The position numbers and the translations under genes were made by a program. The notes beneath the pieces were generated by a model. That model saw only the letters and a list, made by a program, of their open reading frames with translations, did no database searches and was not told the origin of the DNA. Positions 30,146 through 41,485 of a stretch of 64,000 bases of DNA are shown piece after piece. Numbering within the stretch: the stretch's first letter is position 1; the number at the start of each line of letters is the position of its first letter. The stretch is from Myxococcales bacterium (GTDB lineage Bacteria; Myxococcota_A; Polyangia; Haliangiales; Haliangiaceae). Where the stretch lies: assembly GCA_016717005.1 (NCBI GenBank), contig JADJUF010000037.1:992001-1056000 (forward strand). The letters are read 5' to 3'.

Positions 30146-31018
30146 CTAGAACAGGCTCAGCAGATCGGAGACCTGCTTGTCGATGGCGTCGGTCGAGGGC
30201 TTGTCGTCGGTCGGCGCGCCGCGGTGCTGGGCGTAGAGCGCGCCCTCGGCGAACGCCCGCAGCGCCGCGATCCGCTTGGGCAGGAGCGGGTGCGCGCGGA
30301 ACATCTCGGTCAGGCGGCCGAGGCCCTTGGTGGCCGGGGGCTCGCGCAGGTACGCGGCCACGTCGAAGTCGACCGCCGCGTCGCCCATCGCCAGCTTGAC
30401 CATCATCCGCAGCGTGGCCTCGAGATCGCGGGTCGCCAGGAGCGCGGCCCGATCGCAGGTGATCTCGGCGCGCCGGGCCCAGGCCCGCAGCGCCATCGTC
30501 GCCGGCTGCACCATCCAGCGCACGAACATCGCGGCGGCGTGGCTGACGTAGTGCAGCGCGGTCACGTACGGGACGTGGCCGTTCTGGATGTGCCCGAGCT
30601 GGTGGCCGATGGCCGCGGCCAGCTCGTCGTCGGTCAGGGTCGCGGGCAGATCGGTGCGGACGACCACGTAGGGCTGCTCGTCGGTGCCGAGCGTGGCCAG
30701 CGCCGCCGACCAGCCGACCGGGGCGACGTAGACCGACGGCGTGTCGAGGCCCAGGCCGGCGGCCGCGCGCTTGGCCGCGGCCCAGATCCGGGGCGCGCTC
30801 TCGGACGCCTTGGCCGCCTCGGCCAGGAGCTCGGCCCGGGCGCGGTCGTTCCACAACCGCGCGGTCGCCTCGATCGCCATGGTCACCGGGCGCGCGCCGA
30901 TGAACGACCGCCGGAGCTTGCGCTCGCCGGCGAACGCGTAGCTCGCGCCGGTGTAGGCGCGGTGGACGACCTCGCCACGTCGCTCGTTGACGTAGCGGGC
31001 GAAGTCGAAGTCGATCAT
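30146..31018 (-). CDS. M48-family peptidase homologue with HQxxH (probably inactive)
   Basis: A 290-residue protein similar to M48 (HtpX/Ste24-type) zinc metallopeptidases. The zinc motif is AAAIGHQLGHIQNGH: both histidines are kept but the catalytic Glu is Gln (codon CAG, clear in the sequence). The third-ligand region RAEITCDRAALLATRD is intact and the C-terminal AHPLLPKRIAALRAFAEG matches the family. Metal binding without proteolysis is therefore expected. It sits between a multi-TM protein and two dynamins with gaps of 17-23 bp, suggesting a scaffold or sensor role in the same membrane pathway. One base change would restore the Glu, so a sequencing error should be excluded. Confidence 0.8.
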   Translation of the reverse strand: MIDFDFARYVNERRGEVVHRAYTGASYAFAGERKLRRSFIGARPVTMAIEATARLWNDRARAELLAEAAKASESAPRIWAAAKRAAAGLGLDTPSVYVAPVGWSAALATLGTDEQPYVVVRTDLPATLTDDELAAAIGHQLGHIQNGHVPYVTALHYVSHAAAMFVRWMVQPATMALRAWARRAEITCDRAALLATRDLEATLRMMVKLAMGDAAVDFDVAAYLREPPATKGLGRLTEMFRAHPLLPKRIAALRAFAEGALYAQHRGAPTDDKPSTDAIDKQVSDLLSLF

Positions 31019-31035
31019 GTCGGCAGTATGCCCTA

Positions 31036-32019
31036 TCAGGCCGGGTCCGGCCCGGCGCGGCGGCGGGCGATCACCAGCGCCACCAAGCCCAGCACGACGG
31101 CGAACCACAAGGTCGCGAGGCGGGTCAGGATCGTCGCGGCGGTGGCGGTGCCGCGATCGACGCCGGTGGCGTTGGCGACCAGGAGCAGGGTCATCGCGCC
31201 CTCGGTGACCCCGAGGCCGCCGGGCAGGAAGCTGAGCGCGCCGGCGATCGTGGTCGCGGCGTAGATCAGGAGCGCCAGGCCGATGCCGACCGACGCGCCC
31301 GGGAAGCCGCCGACGATCAGCGCGAAGCCCAGGCCCTCGCAGGCCCACGCCGCCACCGACAGCAGCGTCGACCACGCCAGGACGCGCGGCTGGGCCAGCG
31401 CGGCGAGGCCGTCGTAGACCTCGAGCAGCCGCGGGCGCAGCCGGGCCAGTCGCTTCGGCGTGGTCACCAGCTCGATGAACCACACGCCCAGCGCGCGCCA
31501 CAGGATGAACGCCAGCCCGAGCGCGATCACCGCGCCGCACGCGACCACCACCTTGACCGCGACGCCGTAGAGCGCGACGCCGATCGCGGCCAGGCACATG
31601 AGCGCGATCAGATCGCTGACGCGCTCGGCGATGACCACCGCGGCGCTCGCGGCGATCGGCGTGCCCACGAGCCGGCGCAAGAGGTAGCTCTTGATCAGCT
31701 CGCCGAGCTTGCCGGGCGTGACGGCCATGCTGAAGCCGGCCACGAACACCAGCGCGCTGGTGCCGACCGGCACGACCAGCGCCCGGGTGCGCAAGTAGCC
31801 GTGCCAGCGCAGGAACCGCAGGACGTAGTTGCCCAGGGCCAGGGCCAGGGCCGCGCCGAAGGTGCCCCAGGCGAACCCGTCGAGGCGATCGCGGACCTGC
31901 CGGACGTCGCCGACGAGCGTCAGCGCGGCGATGACGGCGGCCACCGCGAGCACGAGCGTGACGATCCGGCGCGCGCTGGCCACCGGCGGGTTGTACCGGA
32001 CTGGCCCGGGCGAGGCCAC
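31036..32019 (-). CDS. UPF0104 / lysylphosphatidylglycerol synthase-TM family membrane protein
   Basis: A 327-residue integral membrane protein with about eight hydrophobic helices. Family blocks visible are LGNYVLRFLRWHGYLR near the N-terminus, AVTPGKLGELIKSYLLRR, AERVSDLIAL and the late LSFLPGGLGVTEGAMTLLL. This family (YbhN/AglD/MprF-TM) is linked to flipping or handling of lipids or polyprenyl-linked molecules, but most members are uncharacterised. It begins with GTG at 32019, is first in the membrane cluster, and lies 61 bp from the divergent response-regulator gene. Confidence 0.85.
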   Translation of the reverse strand: MASPGPVRYNPPVASARRIVTLVLAVAAVIAALTLVGDVRQVRDRLDGFAWGTFGAALALALGNYVLRFLRWHGYLRTRALVVPVGTSALVFVAGFSMAVTPGKLGELIKSYLLRRLVGTPIAASAAVVIAERVSDLIALMCLAAIGVALYGVAVKVVVACGAVIALGLAFILWRALGVWFIELVTTPKRLARLRPRLLEVYDGLAALAQPRVLAWSTLLSVAAWACEGLGFALIVGGFPGASVGIGLALLIYAATTIAGALSFLPGGLGVTEGAMTLLLVANATGVDRGTATAATILTRLATLWFAVVLGLVALVIARRRAGPDPA

Positions 32020-32080
32020 GTCGAGGACGGCCGATCGCCCGGCTTGACCGTGCCGCGCGTGCGCCTATACGGTCGGGGCC

Positions 32081-32452
32081 ATGCCGAACGCCAAGACCCT
32101 GCTCGTGGTCGACGACGACCCCGAGATCGTGACGATGCTGTCGATGCGGCTCGAGTCGCGGGGCTACAAGGTCGTGACCGCCAGCGACGGCAAGGAGGCG
32201 CTGGCCGAGGCCAAGCGCCGGCGCCCGGCCCTGATCATCCTCGACGTGATGATGCCCAGCAAGAACGGCTGGGAGGTCGCGCGCGCGCTCAAGCAGGACC
32301 CGGTCACCGAGTCGATCAAGGTGATCATGCTGACCGCGATCGGCGCCAACGTGAACGAGCTGACGTCGCCCCTGTACGGCGCCGACGCCTACTTCGACAA
32401 GCCGTTCGACTTCACCCAGCTCGAGGCCAAGATCGCCGAGCTGCTGGCCTGA
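32081..32452 (+). CDS. single-domain response regulator (CheY-like)
   Basis: A 123-residue stand-alone receiver. All active-site residues are present: the acidic cluster VVDDDPEI, the phospho-acceptor Asp in LIILDVMMPSKNGWE, the Thr in IMLTAIG and the Lys in YFDKPFDF. There is no output domain, so it acts by protein-protein contact. No histidine kinase is adjacent. It is divergent from the UPF0104/dynamin cluster and convergent with the FHA gene, from which it is separated by a perfect inverted repeat. Confidence 0.92.
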   Translation: MPNAKTLLVVDDDPEIVTMLSMRLESRGYKVVTASDGKEALAEAKRRRPALIILDVMMPSKNGWEVARALKQDPVTESIKVIMLTAIGANVNELTSPLYGADAYFDKPFDFTQLEAKIAELLA

Positions 32453-32453
32453 G

Positions 32454-32542
32454 AGGGGACGGTGTCAACCTTGTCAACTCCTGGCCGCGCCGGCCCCGGC
32501 GCGCGGCGCACCGAAAGATTGTCAAAGTTGACACCGTCCCCT
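32454..32542. repeat. perfect 16-bp inverted repeat between convergent genes
   Basis: The left arm AGGGGACGGTGTCAAC (32454-32469) is the exact reverse complement of the right arm GTTGACACCGTCCCCT (32527-32542), separated by 57 bp that include further TTGTCAA copies. It starts 2 bp after the response-regulator stop and reaches the FHA stop codon, so it could terminate both genes. From memory, GGGGACGGTGTCAAC-type palindromes recur in deltaproteobacterial genomes near REP-type transposases, so this may be a non-autonomous mobile repeat; that link is uncertain. Confidence 0.75.
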
Positions 32543-34865
32543 ATTCGTCGTCGTCGCGGCCGCTCGACGCGGCGCTGAGCAGCTTGAGCGCCTTGGCGTA
32601 CCAGGGGCTCGAGCTGGGGACCATCTTGACGATCCGGCGCGCCAGGGACTTGGCGTCCTCGGGCTTGCTCTTCTGCAGCTTGAGCGCGGTGCCGTAGAAC
32701 TCCCCGGCGCGGCTCTCGAGCGAGCGCCGCACGCCCTCGATCATCGCGCTGCCGCCGGCGCCGACGTTGACGGCGTCGTCGGCGGCGCTCTTGGCCAGCT
32801 CGTAGTTCTGCTTGGCCATGTACGACGCCGCGGCCTTGGGGGCGACCTCGGCGATCTTGTTGCGCATGAACTGCTGGTGCTCGCTGCCGACGCGACGATC
32901 GGCCGCCAGCGCCTTCTTGTACGCCGACAGCGCCTCGGTCGAGCGCGACGTGCTCATCGCCAGCGCGGCGTTGAGGTTCGAGCCGATCGAGTCGTAGTCG
33001 TTGGCGCGGGCCTTGAGGGCCTTGACCGTCGAGTCGGTGGACGTACCGATCGCCTCGCGGAGCGTGGCCGCGGCGGTCTTGAAGTCGCGGGACTTGTACT
33101 GGCCCTCGGCCTTCTTGGCGGCGGCGGCCAAGGCCTTGGTGGTGGCCGCTGGCTTGGCCGCGGTGGGCGTGTCGATGTCGAGCTTGCTCCCCGGCGAGGT
33201 GACCCGCGCGCGGTCGGGCTTGGGTGGCGTGACCCGCGTCGGCTTCGGTGGGACGGGCTTGGGTGGCGTGACCCGCGTGGGCGGCGGCGTCCGCACCGGC
33301 TGCGTCGCCGTGGGCGTCGGAGGTGGCGGTGCGGGCGTCGGCGTGACGGCGGGGGCAGGGGAGCCCTCGGGGGACGGCCGGTCGGGTGTGACGTCGGGGG
33401 CGACGTCGGAGGCCGGCCGGTCTGGGGCGACGTCTGGGGCGACGTCTGGGGCGACGTCGGGGGCGACGTCGGGGGTCGGCAGATCGGGAGTGACGGCGCG
33501 CGTCGGCGCCCGGACGTCGATGGTCCCCGCCGCCACATCGACGGGGCTCGGGGTGACCCCGCCGGGGCCGCCGCTGATCGCGACCGCGGCATCGGTGCCG
33601 GTCCCGGGGCTGCCGCCGGTCGCGCGCTGGTCGTTTCCGCCGAGGAGGGCACCGGCAGCCACCGTCGAGATCAACGCGACGGCGCCCATCGCGATCCAGA
33701 TGCGGTTGCGGCCGCGGCGGGGCGGCGCCGCCAGGAACGGCGACATCGACGGGTACGCCCGCGGCTCGACCTGCGCGGTCGTGGTCATGGGGCGGATGCC
33801 CGCCGAGAACGGCACCGCGAGCGGGCCCGAGACGCCGCCGGGCGACATCGTCGGTGCGGTGTACGGCCCCGACATCGGCATCGCCACTGGGGCCGAGGGC
33901 GCGCCGGTGAGCGTCGCCGGGATCGGCGCGCTCAACACCCGCGGCGGCGGCGTGGCGGATGGCGGCGGCGCGACCGCCGCCGCGGTGGTCATGCGTGGCG
34001 GCGGCGGTGGCGTGGTGGCGGGGCGGCCGCGCATCGGCGGCGGCGGCGGCGTGGTGGCGGGGCGCGCGCGCGCCGGTGCGCGATCACGCACCGGCGCGGT
34101 CACCGACGCTGGCCGGTGGCGGGGCGGCTCGACCACGGCGGCGGCGGCGACGTGGGACGCGCGGACCGGCGGCTTGCCCGCGACGGTCGCGGCCTCCTCC
34201 TCCTGCTGGCCCCATCCGGCGAGCGACGGCTGGTGCGCGCTCGGTAGGTGATCGAACCGGAAGACGGTGTTGCCGATCTCGACCCGGTCGGCGTGGTGGA
34301 GCTGGCAGCGGCCGTCCTCGAGCCGATCGTTGATCAGCGTGCCGTTGCCGGAGCCGTTGTCGTGGACGACCCACGCGGCGCCGTCCCACGACAGCACCAG
34401 GTGCTTGCGCGACACCGCGATGTCGGTGAGGACCACGTCGTTGTCGACGGCGCGGCCGATGCGGACCTCGGTGCCCGAGCGCAGGTCGAACACGCGGCCC
34501 TGATCGGGCCCGGCCACGACTACCAGCTTCGCGGCGGCGGCGGGGTCGGGCGCCTGCGGCGACTTCACCAGGTGCAGCGGCGGCAGCGGCCGCGCCTGAT
34601 CCTCGATGGTCGACTCCTCGACCACCGCGCTGCGCTTGCCCGAGGTCGACTGCTCGGCGACCGTGGTGCCGTCCTCCCACTGCTCCTCGATCGAGCTCGA
34701 GGCGGCGATCGGCGTCGGCGCCTCGTCGGCGGCCGCGGTCGGCGCCGGCTCGATCGTGGTGCGATCCTCCTCGAGATCGTCGAGGCCCCCGCCCGCACCC
34801 GCGCCGCCCGCGAGCACAGACAGGTGCGCCGGGGCACGGCCTGACGAGCTCGGACCACGTGCCAT
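32541..34865 (-). CDS. FHA-domain membrane protein with TPR-like C-terminus
   Basis: 774 residues. After an acidic N-terminal region lies an FHA phosphothreonine-binding domain at about 115-205: VRIGRAVDNDVVLTD, AVSRKHLVLSWDG and NGSGNGTLINDRL carry the usual Arg, Ser-x-x-His and Asn-Gly contacts. A long Pro/Ala-rich stretch and one TM helix (IWIAMGAVALISTVAAGALL) follow. Next is a repetitive linker with PDVA units (12-bp tandem repeats near 33420-33475), then a Lys-rich C-terminal helical region resembling TPRs. It probably reads Ser/Thr kinase signalling at the inner membrane; no kinase gene is adjacent. Confidence 0.82.
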   Translation of the reverse strand: MARGPSSSGRAPAHLSVLAGGAGAGGGLDDLEEDRTTIEPAPTAAADEAPTPIAASSSIEEQWEDGTTVAEQSTSGKRSAVVEESTIEDQARPLPPLHLVKSPQAPDPAAAAKLVVVAGPDQGRVFDLRSGTEVRIGRAVDNDVVLTDIAVSRKHLVLSWDGAAWVVHDNGSGNGTLINDRLEDGRCQLHHADRVEIGNTVFRFDHLPSAHQPSLAGWGQQEEEAATVAGKPPVRASHVAAAAVVEPPRHRPASVTAPVRDRAPARARPATTPPPPPMRGRPATTPPPPPRMTTAAAVAPPPSATPPPRVLSAPIPATLTGAPSAPVAMPMSGPYTAPTMSPGGVSGPLAVPFSAGIRPMTTTAQVEPRAYPSMSPFLAAPPRRGRNRIWIAMGAVALISTVAAGALLGGNDQRATGGSPGTGTDAAVAISGGPGGVTPSPVDVAAGTIDVRAPTRAVTPDLPTPDVAPDVAPDVAPDVAPDRPASDVAPDVTPDRPSPEGSPAPAVTPTPAPPPPTPTATQPVRTPPPTRVTPPKPVPPKPTRVTPPKPDRARVTSPGSKLDIDTPTAAKPAATTKALAAAAKKAEGQYKSRDFKTAAATLREAIGTSTDSTVKALKARANDYDSIGSNLNAALAMSTSRSTEALSAYKKALAADRRVGSEHQQFMRNKIAEVAPKAAASYMAKQNYELAKSAADDAVNVGAGGSAMIEGVRRSLESRAGEFYGTALKLQKSKPEDAKSLARRIVKMVPSSSPWYAKALKLLSAASSGRDDDE

Positions 34866-34978
34866 CGTCTGGAATTCTACGGGGCCGCGCGCCGAGATTC
34901 AACGATGGTGGAATTTCCGTGCCTACCTGGGCCTACCTGTCTCCGTCGACGGCACGCGATCGTGGTACCCCATCGGGC

Positions 34979-35640
34979 ATGGAGCTCCCCTGGATCGATG
35001 GCGCCGCGCTCGTCGAGGCGCGGCGGTTCGCGCCGTCGAAGATCATCGGCATCGGCCAGAACTATCGCGCCCACGCCGTCGAGATGGGCAAGGGCATCCC
35101 GTCCGAGCCGCTGGTGTTCCTGAAGCCGCCGTCGGCGCTGCTCGCTCCGGACCAGGCGATCGAGCGTCCGGCCGGGTACGCTCGGGTCGACTACGAGGGC
35201 GAGCTGGGCGTGGTCATCGGCCGGCGCGCGCGCGCCACGTCGGGGTCGACGACGCGCTCGCGTGCGTCGCCGGCTACGTGTGCGTCAACGACGTGACGGT
35301 GCGCGACCTCCAGGCCAAGGACGGGCAGTGGGCCCGGGCCAAGGGCTTCGACACGTTCTGTCCGGTCGGGCCGCGCGTGGTCGCGGGCCTCGACCCGCGC
35401 GACCTGCGCATCACCACCCGCGTCAACGGCGCGGTCAGGCAGGACTCGCGCACGTCGGACCTGATCTTCGACGTCGCGACGTTGATCGCGTTCGTGTCGC
35501 GGCACATGACGCTCGAGCCCGGCGACCTGATCTCGACCGGCACGCCGGCCGGCGTCGGCAACCTCGAGGTCGGCGACGTCGTCGAGGTCGAGATCGAGGG
35601 CGTCGGCGTGCTGCGCAACCCGGTGGTCGCCGCGCGGTGA
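34979..35640 (+). pseudogene. fumarylacetoacetate hydrolase family protein, frameshifted
   Basis: A FAH-fold hydrolase/isomerase of about 220 residues. The first frame (ATG 34979) reads KIIGIGQNYRAHAVEMGKG, VFLKPPSALL and VDYEGELGVVIGRRAR. The frame then breaks in a run of alternating GC at about 35221-35235. A second frame continues with DALACVAGYVCVNDVTVRDL and QAKDGQWARAKGFDTF, and ends LISTGTPAGVGNL and VVEVEIEGVGVL. A two-base (GC) difference restores one protein. The metal-binding glutamates and the STGTPAGVG motif are present. Either dinucleotide slippage has inactivated or phase-switched the gene, or the assembly is wrong. Its 3' end is copied in the repeats that follow. Confidence 0.8.
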
Positions 35641-35714
35641 CGGCCACGCCGGTGCTCGGGCATGGCGCGGACGTCGGCGCCGGCGCGCTCGTGGCGCACT
35701 TCGCCGCGCGGTGA
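35637..35714 (+). CDS. mini-ORF after the FAH gene (25 aa)
   Basis: The GTG at 35637 overlaps the FAH stop (GTGA). The peptide begins MTATPVLGHGADVGAGALVA and ends FAAR, stop, echoing the VAAR end of the FAH protein. It has the same architecture as the his and tsaD mini-ORFs but no coupled gene downstream. Unlikely to have a function of its own. Confidence 0.3.
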   Translation: MTATPVLGHGADVGAGALVAHFAAR

Positions 35715-35936
35715 CGGCCACGCGGGTGCTCGGGCAAGGCGCGGACGTCGGCGCCGCGGTCGCGATCGCGGCGCGCCGCGCGGTGCCGGCCGCGCGAGTG
35801 CTCGGGCAAGGCGCGGACGTCGGCGCCGCGGTCGCGATCGCGGCGCGCTTCGCGGCGCGGTGCCGGCCGCGCGGGTGCTCGGGCAAGGCGCGGACGTCGG
35901 CGCCGCGGTCGCGATCGCGGCGCGGGAGGTCGTCGC
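35637..35936 (+). repeat. 72-77 bp tandem repeats derived from the FAH gene end
   Basis: About four degenerate units of 72-77 bp fill the space to dinG. Each contains CGCGCGGTG at the place of the FAH stop and then GTGCTCGGGCAAGGCGCGGACG or a near match (shown here in parts: GTGCTCGGGCAAGG, CGCGGACGTCGGCGCC). The first unit keeps a stop-start GTGA overlap; later units have TGC in place of the stop and are no longer closed. Confidence 0.85.
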
Positions 35937-37925
<1,989 letters not shown>

Positions 37926-37929
<4 letters not shown>

Positions 37930-38594
37930 GTCGCCTTGGGCGCGCGCGCGGCCTTCTCGTCGTGACCGCTGACGCCGAACCGGCGCCCGAGCTCGTGCCA
38001 GACGTCGGCGACCGGGACGTCGCACGCGGCCAGCCCGACCAGCACGTGGAACAAGAGGTCGGCGGTCTCGTGGACGATCTTGTGCGGGTCGCGGGTCGGC
38101 GCCGCCAGCTCCTCGGCGAGCTCGCCGTGCTCCTCGGCGATCTTGCCGAGGATCTTCGGGACGCCGCCGTCGAGCAGCGCGCGCGTGTAGCTCCGTGTCG
38201 CGGTCGCGGCCTTGCGCTCCTCGATCACCTGGGCCAGCCGATCGACCACGTGCGCGGGTGGCGCGCCGTCGTCATCAGCCGCGGCGGTGTGAAAGAAGCA
38301 AGCGGTCGTACCGGTGTGACAGGTCGGGCCGTCGGGACGGACGCGCACGAGGATGGCGTCGTGGTCGCAGTCGACGCGGAGCTCGACCACGCGCAGCACG
38401 TGGCCCGAGGTCTCGCCCTTCTTCCACAGGGCCTGGCGCGAGCGCGACCAGAAGTGGACGAGGTCGGTGTCGACGGTGAGTCGCCACGCGTCGCGGTTCA
38501 TCCACGCGAGCATGAGGACGGTGCCGCGATCGGCGTCCTGGACGATGGCGGGGGCGAGGCCACGGTCGTCCCAGGCGGGCTCAGGCAAGGGCAT
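37926..38594 (-). CDS. hisI: bifunctional phosphoribosyl-AMP cyclohydrolase / phosphoribosyl-ATP pyrophosphatase
   Basis: Catalyses steps 2 and 3 of histidine synthesis. In the 222-residue protein the HisI part (about 1-115) has VLMLAWMNRDAW, HFWSRSRQALWKKGETSGH and the metal-binding VDCDHDAILVRV plus TCHTG. The HisE part (about 120-210) has YTRALLDGGVPKILGKIAEE and the helix with VHETADLLFHVLVGL. The fusion order I-E is the usual one (HisIE). It lies 1 kb downstream of hisF on the same strand, separated by pirin and an opposite-strand gene, so the his genes are split here. It probably drives dinG through the 4-bp overlap. Confidence 0.94.
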
Positions 38595-38703
38595 GCCCGG
38601 TTGTCGAGGGACGCGCCTGCGAAGTCAACTTCGCAGTGAGTACAGCGATCGCCGGTGTCGGGTGATTCTCAAGCGCGCGGGTCCTCGCTATGGTGTTCGC
38701 AAC

Positions 38704-39291
38704 GTGAGCTCGAGCGAGTACCGGCCACCCGGTCGCCCTGCACCGACCGCGAACGGCCTCGAGCATGAGGATCCGCTCGCCCGCGACCCCGGCGACGAGC
38801 CGGGGCTCGCGCTGGGGAGCTTGCGTCAGCCGCGGGTCGCGGCGCCCGCCGAGCTCGAGCCCCACGCGCCCCACGATCCCGCGATGACGCGTGCGCCGAC
38901 CGAGCCGATGCCGCCCGAGTTGCTCGCGATCGCGGTCGCGCGCGCGGTCGGTACGGATCCGCCGCCGCTGCGGCAGCGCTTGCCGGCGCCGGCGGCGTCG
39001 ACGATGGTGGTCGTGCCGATCGCACCGCCGGCGAGCGCGACGAGCGCCGCGCGCGCCGCGAGCACGCCGCCCGACGCGCCCCGGATGCCACGCGCGTCGA
39101 CGCCGTCGCCGGTCGCGGCGTCGACCGAGCCACCGACCGCGCGCATGGTCGCGTTCGGCAACACCACCATCTTGCTGGTGCCCGCCGGTGACCGGATCGC
39201 GCTGGTGGTGCCGGGCGTGCTGCGCCTGACCGCGACCCGCGCCGAGGCGCTGGCCCTGGCCGAGGTGCTGCGCGCCGTGGCCCAGCCCTGA
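38704..39291 (+). CDS. hypothetical Ala/Pro-rich protein
   Basis: 195 codons from the GTG at 38704; an ATG at 38884 is an alternative start. Most of it is low-complexity Pro/Ala/Thr sequence. The last 50 residues (ARMVAFGNTTILLVPAGDR, IALVVPGVLRLTATRAEALA) look like a compact alpha/beta module. Third codon positions are consistently G/C as in neighbouring genes, which supports coding, but I recognise no family. It is divergent from hisIE. Confidence 0.5.
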   Translation: MSSSEYRPPGRPAPTANGLEHEDPLARDPGDEPGLALGSLRQPRVAAPAELEPHAPHDPAMTRAPTEPMPPELLAIAVARAVGTDPPPLRQRLPAPAASTMVVVPIAPPASATSAARAASTPPDAPRMPRASTPSPVAASTEPPTARMVAFGNTTILLVPAGDRIALVVPGVLRLTATRAEALALAEVLRAVAQP

Positions 39292-39589
39292 CTCCAGGCG
39301 CCTCGCGCGGCCCGCTCCGTGACGGTGCCGCGGCCCTCGGGCTATTCGGTGGCCTGTCTGTGACCCCCGTCGCCGGTCCACCCGACGTCGCCGGTCCAGC
39401 GGTCACCCGACGTCGCCGGTCCAGCGGTCACCCGACGTCGCCGGTCCAGCGGTCACCCCACGTCGGTTCAGCGCTCACCCCATGTCGCCGGTCTGCACCG
39501 AAGCGCGACGGCGCGCCACGGACACCGCGAGTCACCGTCGCGCAGGCCTGGGTTCGACCCGAAGCCCGACAGAGCCTGAGGCCGAGTGC
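39292..39589. repeat. intergenic with 25-bp direct repeats
   Basis: About 300 bp between convergent genes. From roughly 39366 to 39475 the unit GTCGCCGGTCCAGCGGTCAC (plus CCGAC) recurs about four times with decay at the right end. Unlike the gene-tail arrays, the unit does not match either neighbouring gene end. No gene supported. Confidence 0.7.
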
Positions 39590-40588
39590 CTACCGTCGCT
39601 CGACCGAGCCGTCGGGGCGGCGCGCGAACCGGCCGGCGTCGCGGGCGTGCACCGGGTCGGGCGTCGGCCACGGCCAGCCGCCGAACTGCGTGCGCCGATA
39701 GTCAGCGAAGGCCTGGTGGATCTCCTGGGCCGAGTTCATGACGAACGGGCCGTACTGCACCACCGGCTCGCCGATCGGGCGGCCCTGCAGCATGAGCAAC
39801 TCGGCCGGCGCGTCGCCGTTGACGATCGTCACCGCCGGCGCGTGCGCCCACGACAGCGCGCGCTCGCTCGGCACCGCGGTGCCGTCGACGGTGGCGCCGG
39901 CGCCGGCGAAGAAGTAGAGCGCGCGGCGGGCGCCGGCCGGTCCGGCCGGCAGCGTCACCTCGGCGCCCGGCGTCATCGCCAGGGTCCAGATCGCCACGCC
40001 GCTGGCGGGATCGGCCGCCCACGACGCTGGCGGCGGCGGCGGCGACTCGGGATCGCCGGCCACGAGCACCAGCTCGCTGGTGCGCCCGGCACCGTCGGTG
40101 ATCGTCCGCCGCGGGATCGTGTCGTGCCACAGCATCGTGAAGTGCGGCTCCGCCATCTTGCTGGCGCGCGGCAAGTTGAGCCAGATCTGGAACAGCTCGG
40201 CCGGGTTGTCCTGCTCGCGCTCGAGCAGCGGGAACATCTCGCAGTGGACGACGCCGCGGCCGGCGGTGAGCCACTGCACGTCGCCGCCGCCGAAGCGCGC
40301 GGTCGCGCCCAGCGAGTCGGAGTGATCGATGAACCCGCGCCGGGCGATCGTCACGGTCTCGAAGCCGCGGTGCGGGTGGGCCGGGAAGCCGGGCACGACC
40401 TCGCCGTGGTACATGCTCCAGCCGTCCTGGCCGCTGAAGTCGGAGCCGAGCGCGCGCCCGGTCAGCGGCGTCGCCGGCGCCATGCGCGCGTCACCGCGCG
40501 GGTAGGCGTCGCGGTGGTGGACGCAGAAGAGGAACGGATCCGCGGTCACCCACGGGAACCCCAGCGGCTTGACGTCGAACTCGGGCAT
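39590..40588 (-). CDS. pirin-family protein
   Basis: A 332-residue two-cupin protein of the pirin family. The first cupin has the metal-binding block HPHRGFETVTIARRGFIDH with DSLGATARFGGGDVQWLTAG and VVHCEMFP, matching the His/His/His/Glu iron site. The C-terminal cupin is typical, ending in a segment with GPFVMNSAQEIHQAFADY. Some pirins are quercetin dioxygenases, others regulators; the function here is not defined. The ATG at 40588 begins MPEFDVKPLGFP; an ATG three codons earlier is possible. It stands between hisIE and hisF without obvious link to histidine. Confidence 0.88.
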   Translation of the reverse strand: MPEFDVKPLGFPWVTADPFLFCVHHRDAYPRGDARMAPATPLTGRALGSDFSGQDGWSMYHGEVVPGFPAHPHRGFETVTIARRGFIDHSDSLGATARFGGGDVQWLTAGRGVVHCEMFPLLEREQDNPAELFQIWLNLPRASKMAEPHFTMLWHDTIPRRTITDGAGRTSELVLVAGDPESPPPPPASWAADPASGVAIWTLAMTPGAEVTLPAGPAGARRALYFFAGAGATVDGTAVPSERALSWAHAPAVTIVNGDAPAELLMLQGRPIGEPVVQYGPFVMNSAQEIHQAFADYRRTQFGGWPWPTPDPVHARDAGRFARRPDGSVERR

Positions 40589-40723
40589 GCCCGCCATCGT
40601 GGGTCGGCCCCGGGGACGCGGCAAGGCGCGCTGGTGGAACGGAGCGTTGTCGCGGCGCGCGGCGGGGGCGTGGTGCGGGGGCGTGGTGCGGGGGCCGAGC
40701 GCGTGCGGCGCGCGCGTCCGCGA

Positions 40724-41484
<761 letters not shown>

Positions 41485-41485
<1 letters not shown>

